Source: Blasia pusilla | Taxonomy: Eukaryota > Marchantiophyta > Marchantiopsida > Blasiales | Direction of reading: 5' to 3' | NCBI GenBank assembly: GCA_050084515.1 | Contig: CM114271.1 | Coordinates: 39,866,001-39,930,000, forward strand | DNA: 64,000 nt | In this document: piece after piece, positions 60,168-64,000 of the stretch | How positions within the stretch are numbered: the first letter of the stretch is position 1 | How the letters are laid out: the number at the start of each line of letters is the position of its first letter | Program-made: the position numbers and the translations under genes | Notes under the pieces: generated by a model | What the model was told of the DNA's origin: nothing | Database searches by the model: none | What the model saw: the letters and a program-made list of their open reading frames with translations, nothing else

Positions 60168-60299
60168 TGTTACATGTGCCAAGACATGAAGATGGGAGCC
60201 TCAAATAATAGTAGAGATGTCACATGTGCCTAAACATGAAGATGGAAGCCATGTAGAGTTGTGATGTGGAAAAATATGAATCATCCATAATGTGGGGGG

Positions 60300-61440
60300 A
60301 AAACTCAACGTTCGTTTGGCATTAGCTCTTTTCGCTTACTACCCGTGCCCTCCATTTCTCGCATATCCCCTTCCGCTTTTCTCCTCCACTCACCCGCCAC
60401 ACATACCACTTGTGGCTTAGAAAAAGCTACGAATAGCGATGTGAGTGACCCACGAAAGGAAAACATTTGGATTCACTTTGTGCCTCTCAGCATCCACTCA
60501 CACAATCCGACCTTTTACCGGGGACCTGGACTTAGTCATATGTGAGCGAGGGTCTGGACATAGTCACCGTCAGAGCCGCGGTTACCACGGTAACTGCTCA
60601 TCCCCACACCGACTTCCACTTCCAGGGGGAGCCCCCTGCAAGCACCTTAGACCACGACACGTCGGGCAACTGCTCCTGGACAGGGAATCCCGTTTTGGAG
60701 AGACGGGTACCTCCTGACTGCTTCGCGACTTCGTATTTACGATCGAAGGATATCCATTTTATTAAGAGTATATCTTTTTCTTTCTTCTATGAGAGGACCG
60801 GACGGCGATTCATTACACGGTCAGGGTGCTTCCTTACGGGGGAGTGAATGGCCCTGATTCCCTACTCGCGCCGGTGGCTATCACCGACTAGATCCAGGGT
60901 ACGATGCCGTTCGCAAACTCACGGTCGGCTTTGGCGAAGTACCCAATAGGACTAAGGCTGGGGACTCTTCCGGTATTCCGTGAGACGGTAGTTTTCGTCT
61001 GACCGCAAATTAGGAAAGAAAATCGGAAATTCTAGAATCTAGACAAAATCCCGCCAGGTCAACACTTGACCTGGGCCTTGCAAATAGGGAGAGTCTACGG
61101 TAACCTCCACTTTGGCGATAGCCACGAACTCGATCCCGTTTACTGGAGTTACTAGTAGCTACTACCTAAGGCGGAAATCGCCGGTTGTTCACGGATACCT
61201 CTTCGGACGTGTGCAGGCGGGAGGTGCTTCGACGGGGTTGCGGTTGTGGGTCGCCGCGAGCCCCCACGACGCCCTAGAATCCATGGAGCTCTTGATTTCC
61301 TCGCAAGTCAAGCCACAAGTACAAATTTTGTGAAGTACCCAGGCTCTTTAGCGGTCAGAGTCACCTTACAAGCTGGTATCTAGAGAGATGCGCGGGGTCC
61401 ATATGTGCATTTGTGGTAGAGGATTACGTTCATTCAATCT
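60300..61440. other. GC-richer island of unknown origin
   Basis: The base composition is clearly less AT-rich than both flanks and the sequence has no tandem structure. Three open frames of 73-101 codons (60445-60717, 60542-60847, 61112-61333) overlap or follow without recognisable domains. The look recalls organelle or structured-RNA sequence, but I could not match it to any organelle gene or intron, so it stays unassigned. Confidence 0.3.
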
Positions 61441-62437
61441 CGCGGGAATGATTCAAATACGATAATCTGGACCAAATGAACACGGTGTTCTCGAACTTTC
61501 CCTTCCACTTTCGATAGGCTCTCCTAGTTTGAATCATCTTCCAAAAGGTAATTAACTCAAAATCTCTTTGGAAAGACGACATATTTACAGGATAAAAAGT
61601 GAAAGAACTCTCTAGTAGTGGTAAACAGATGGCTTCATGAATGATTTATATCATGGGGACCGTTGACAGTATATTTAGGGTTCTTCGCTCTCATCAATAT
61701 GAATTCGACTATACCATCGAGATAGGCCAGGCCAATGATACCCGTACCTGAGTCGCGTCCACAATTACCCTTACCAGAGGTCTTTTCATGGGGGTTACCA
61801 CAGCCTCATCAAGCAAGGTATTTCTTAGCATAGTTTGATAAACATCGCGGTTGCTTTCGACCCAATTCCACGGTGCAATTAGCGTTGAAATGGCACTGTT
61901 CGCTCCAACACGATGGCATCCAAGACGCATTACAAACACCGTTCTGATACATTGTACGCCGCGTACTACTCTCCAGCGAAGAAACTGGAGGACCTTAGAT
62001 ATTCCACGCTACAGTGAACATTCAATCCTACTGTCACCTGTCATTGCATTTCATTGTGAGCATCGAAGAAATATTCATATCACAATATATTTTACATCAG
62101 AGCCAATTGCGGCCTAAACTCTGAAACTAAGCAACATGCTACAGAGTCTCAAGCAGTCTTGATATCCGCAGCGTCATCTTTCACATGGTTCCACAAGAGG
62201 TGTAGATGCCATCCTGCAAATTATTTGCAGCGCATTCGAAACCATGCCATCAGCGAGATGGGTTGGTCCAGGTGCACCGGACCTCACGGCCCTGAAACAA
62301 AGGTCTGCTAATCTATCCAGCTAACCTACAACCCCCCAGCTTCTCAGAATTCGAGAAATGGGTAAAGCTGTGCTGCTTTTAGAGACTCGAACAAGAGATT
62401 CTAAATCGGATTTCAAGGAATAAGTTTAATGAGAAAA
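61441..62437. other. probable 3' flank/UTR of the gene at 62438
   Basis: No supported coding region. An open frame at 61939-61709 (minus) shows no domain and no acceptable splice partner was identified. The part next to 62437 is likely the 3' UTR of the minus-strand gene. Confidence 0.4.
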
Positions 62438-64000
62438 TTACATCAGATGCGATTGTTCAAATGCACCCCAGATCTCGGCAATCTCTTCCTGAGAAAGGGC
62501 AACAGAATTTGTGTGAGGAAGAGATCTCTGGGGAGTGGAAGTAGCCGAGGCTACTGGAGTGGTGCCAGTTGATCTCTTGGGAGTTGCAGGCAGAGAGGAG
62601 GCGGGAGTGGTTGGAAGGGAACCGCGAATCTTTTGCAAAAGTGATCTGCCAAAACTAGCCAAAGGATTAGGACTCCAGTTAGCAGTTGGACTAACTTTCT
62701 TGTGGTCTTCCTTGTCGATGGAGTCGAGCAAAAACTGAAAATCTTCCAAAGAAAGGGATGAGGCCTCTGGATAACTATCGGGATCCCTGAACAGCTTAGT
62801 CGAGCATACGAGAGAAGTTCTCTTGTCTGGCGTCGTGCTGGAAATAGAAAAAGGATAGGAAGCCCTCCTACCCAGAGCCACCTGTCCGGCGTCCTCTTTC
62901 TCTCCTACAACCGAGATCAAGTCTTCAGTAGCCGGTACTTCCGAGGCCTGCATCGAGTATTCAAGGATGCCATATCAATCTCCAGCGAATATCTCAGAGT
63001 TGAAAGGGAATATCACCACTTCCAATCAGGAATTGTAAGGTGGAAATTCTGATCCTAGCAAAGCTCACTTGTGGAAATTACTACAGGCAAGAAAAACGAG
63101 AGCCGAACTATCGAGCTCCAGCCACCAGTCGATCACCTTACAGTTGATCTTCGAAATCAAGGGGGAGGAGATGGAAACCTGAACAGTTCCAAGCTCGATC
63201 GATCACCTTCCACTCGAGGAGCTTCGAGTTTCCTTCTAAACTCCACCCGCAAGAAGTATCCAATATCAGATACCTCTAAACAAAAATCCACTTTTTTGCA
63301 TGATCAACCTAAGATAACTCTAGGAATCGGAAGCCTGAAGACGACACTTAGGCCGGCTTCTCGTAATGGTTTGACAAACTGGGTACTTCCTTGTGATCAA
63401 AATTCACGACTAGAGGAAGTCAATCTCGAGAATGTATGTCAGCAGAAAGGAAAACTTCATGGACATATACCTGGGGTGAACTTTTCGATGATGGAAGACT
63501 TGGACTGACTTTCGGCTCGTCAAAACTTCGTTGATGTTGCACTTGAGAGCACATCTCTGTAGCTCGAGAGGTATCTGAAACTTGTGAGGGCAGAGAAGTG
63601 CCACAGCTTATTCCGGATTGAACATTTTGGGCACCGTTGCAGTCACCGGCCATAGAGAGGTCACCGGTTTCCGCGGTCGCCTCATTCCAATTATTCTCGA
63701 TTGAAACACCAGCATCCTTCTCATCGAACTTTGAAGACTTATCGACGTAAGATAGCTCACTTGGCTGCGCATCTCCGCGTGGAGACTTCAGGTTGCCGCT
63801 GAACAGTTCAGTCAATTCGGAACCGACAATTTGCAACCCTTCCACCCCGTGTCCACTCATGCGGCGAACATCAGACGTCACCAGTAGAGTTTCTAACTCG
63901 AAAAAGCGGGCGAACGAGCTGCCTGATATGAACTCCTTCTGTCCAGGAAAAGGGTGCGAATCAAGTTGTGACAGGGAATACTTCGCAGCGTTGTCGGAAC
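62438..64000 (-). CDS. unrecognised Ser/Pro-rich protein, C-terminal part, runs off window
   Basis: Two exons are supported: from the window edge (64000) to 63471, and 62947-62438, joined in phase at CCCAG|GT and TGCAG|GC. Together they give about 345 residues, open to the right edge without a stop. The upstream part is Ser/Glu/Asp-rich and looks disordered. The last exon has SLSLEDFQFLLDSIDKEDHK, a Pro/Thr/Ser-rich stretch (residues like PTTPASSLPATPKR) and a short helical end EEIAEIWGAFEQSHLM before TAA. I do not recognise the family. Clean splice borders and balanced composition argue for a real host gene. Confidence 0.65.

Noticed and set aside
60300-61440. Organelle gene or group II intron
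   Set aside because: No known organelle protein, rRNA or domain-5-like hairpin could be recognised by eye; left unassigned.
1-64000. tRNA genes, rRNA genes or CRISPR arrays
   Set aside because: None was seen when reading the window; small tRNA genes could be missed without a covariance search.

Overview
The window looks like nuclear DNA of a land plant. It carries a plant-type catalase gene and a Golgi-type GT8 glycosyltransferase gene, both with GT-AG introns, set in long AT-rich spacers full of decayed transposons. The species cannot be fixed from the sequence. The retroelement family described below hints at a non-flowering plant, but that is only an inference.

Layout. Positions 42-12773 hold copy A of an unusual Ty3/Gypsy-type retroelement. 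13.0-13.6 kb has a fragment of an unrecognised repeated coding sequence. 15.2-15.56 kb is a 97-bp tandem array. 17.9-19.4 kb is the N-terminal (Rep) part of a dead Helitron. 19.4-30.5 kb shows no gene I can support. 30713-34079 is an apparently intact five-exon GT8 glycosyltransferase gene (+). 34.1-38.3 kb is AT-rich spacer with a possible Helitron end and a second fragment of the 13-kb coding repeat. 38873-47415 is copy B of the retroelement, flanked by a short target duplication (AACT). 48.3-49.0 kb has tandem repeats. 53003-49454 (minus) is an apparently intact eight-exon catalase gene (492 aa). 54.6-56.5 kb is a decayed PIF/Harbinger transposon with a Myb-like gene and a transposase tail to tail. 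59980-60167 is a short non-autonomous Helitron. 60.3-61.4 kb is a GC-richer island of unknown origin. 64000-62438 (minus) is the 3' end of an unrecognised Ser/Pro-rich protein gene that runs off the window.

The outstanding item is the retroelement. Both copies share the order gag (CCHC knuckles) - aspartic protease - C5 cytosine DNA methyltransferase - reverse transcriptase - RNase H - DDE integrase - PHD finger. Such an element could carry both a DNA-methylation writer and a histone-tail reader. Both copies are dead (stops, frameshifts, deletions), but they are broken in different places, so comparing them shows each domain. The ends are odd too. A 128-bp block (B) lies on both sides of the 3' terminal repeat in both copies and is missing after the 5' repeat, giving A1-genes-B1-A2-B2, the layout called split direct repeats in PAT/DIRS elements but here attached to a DDE-integrase element. 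Many stops are CAG-to-TAG changes when the copies are compared, as expected from deamination of methylated CHG sites.
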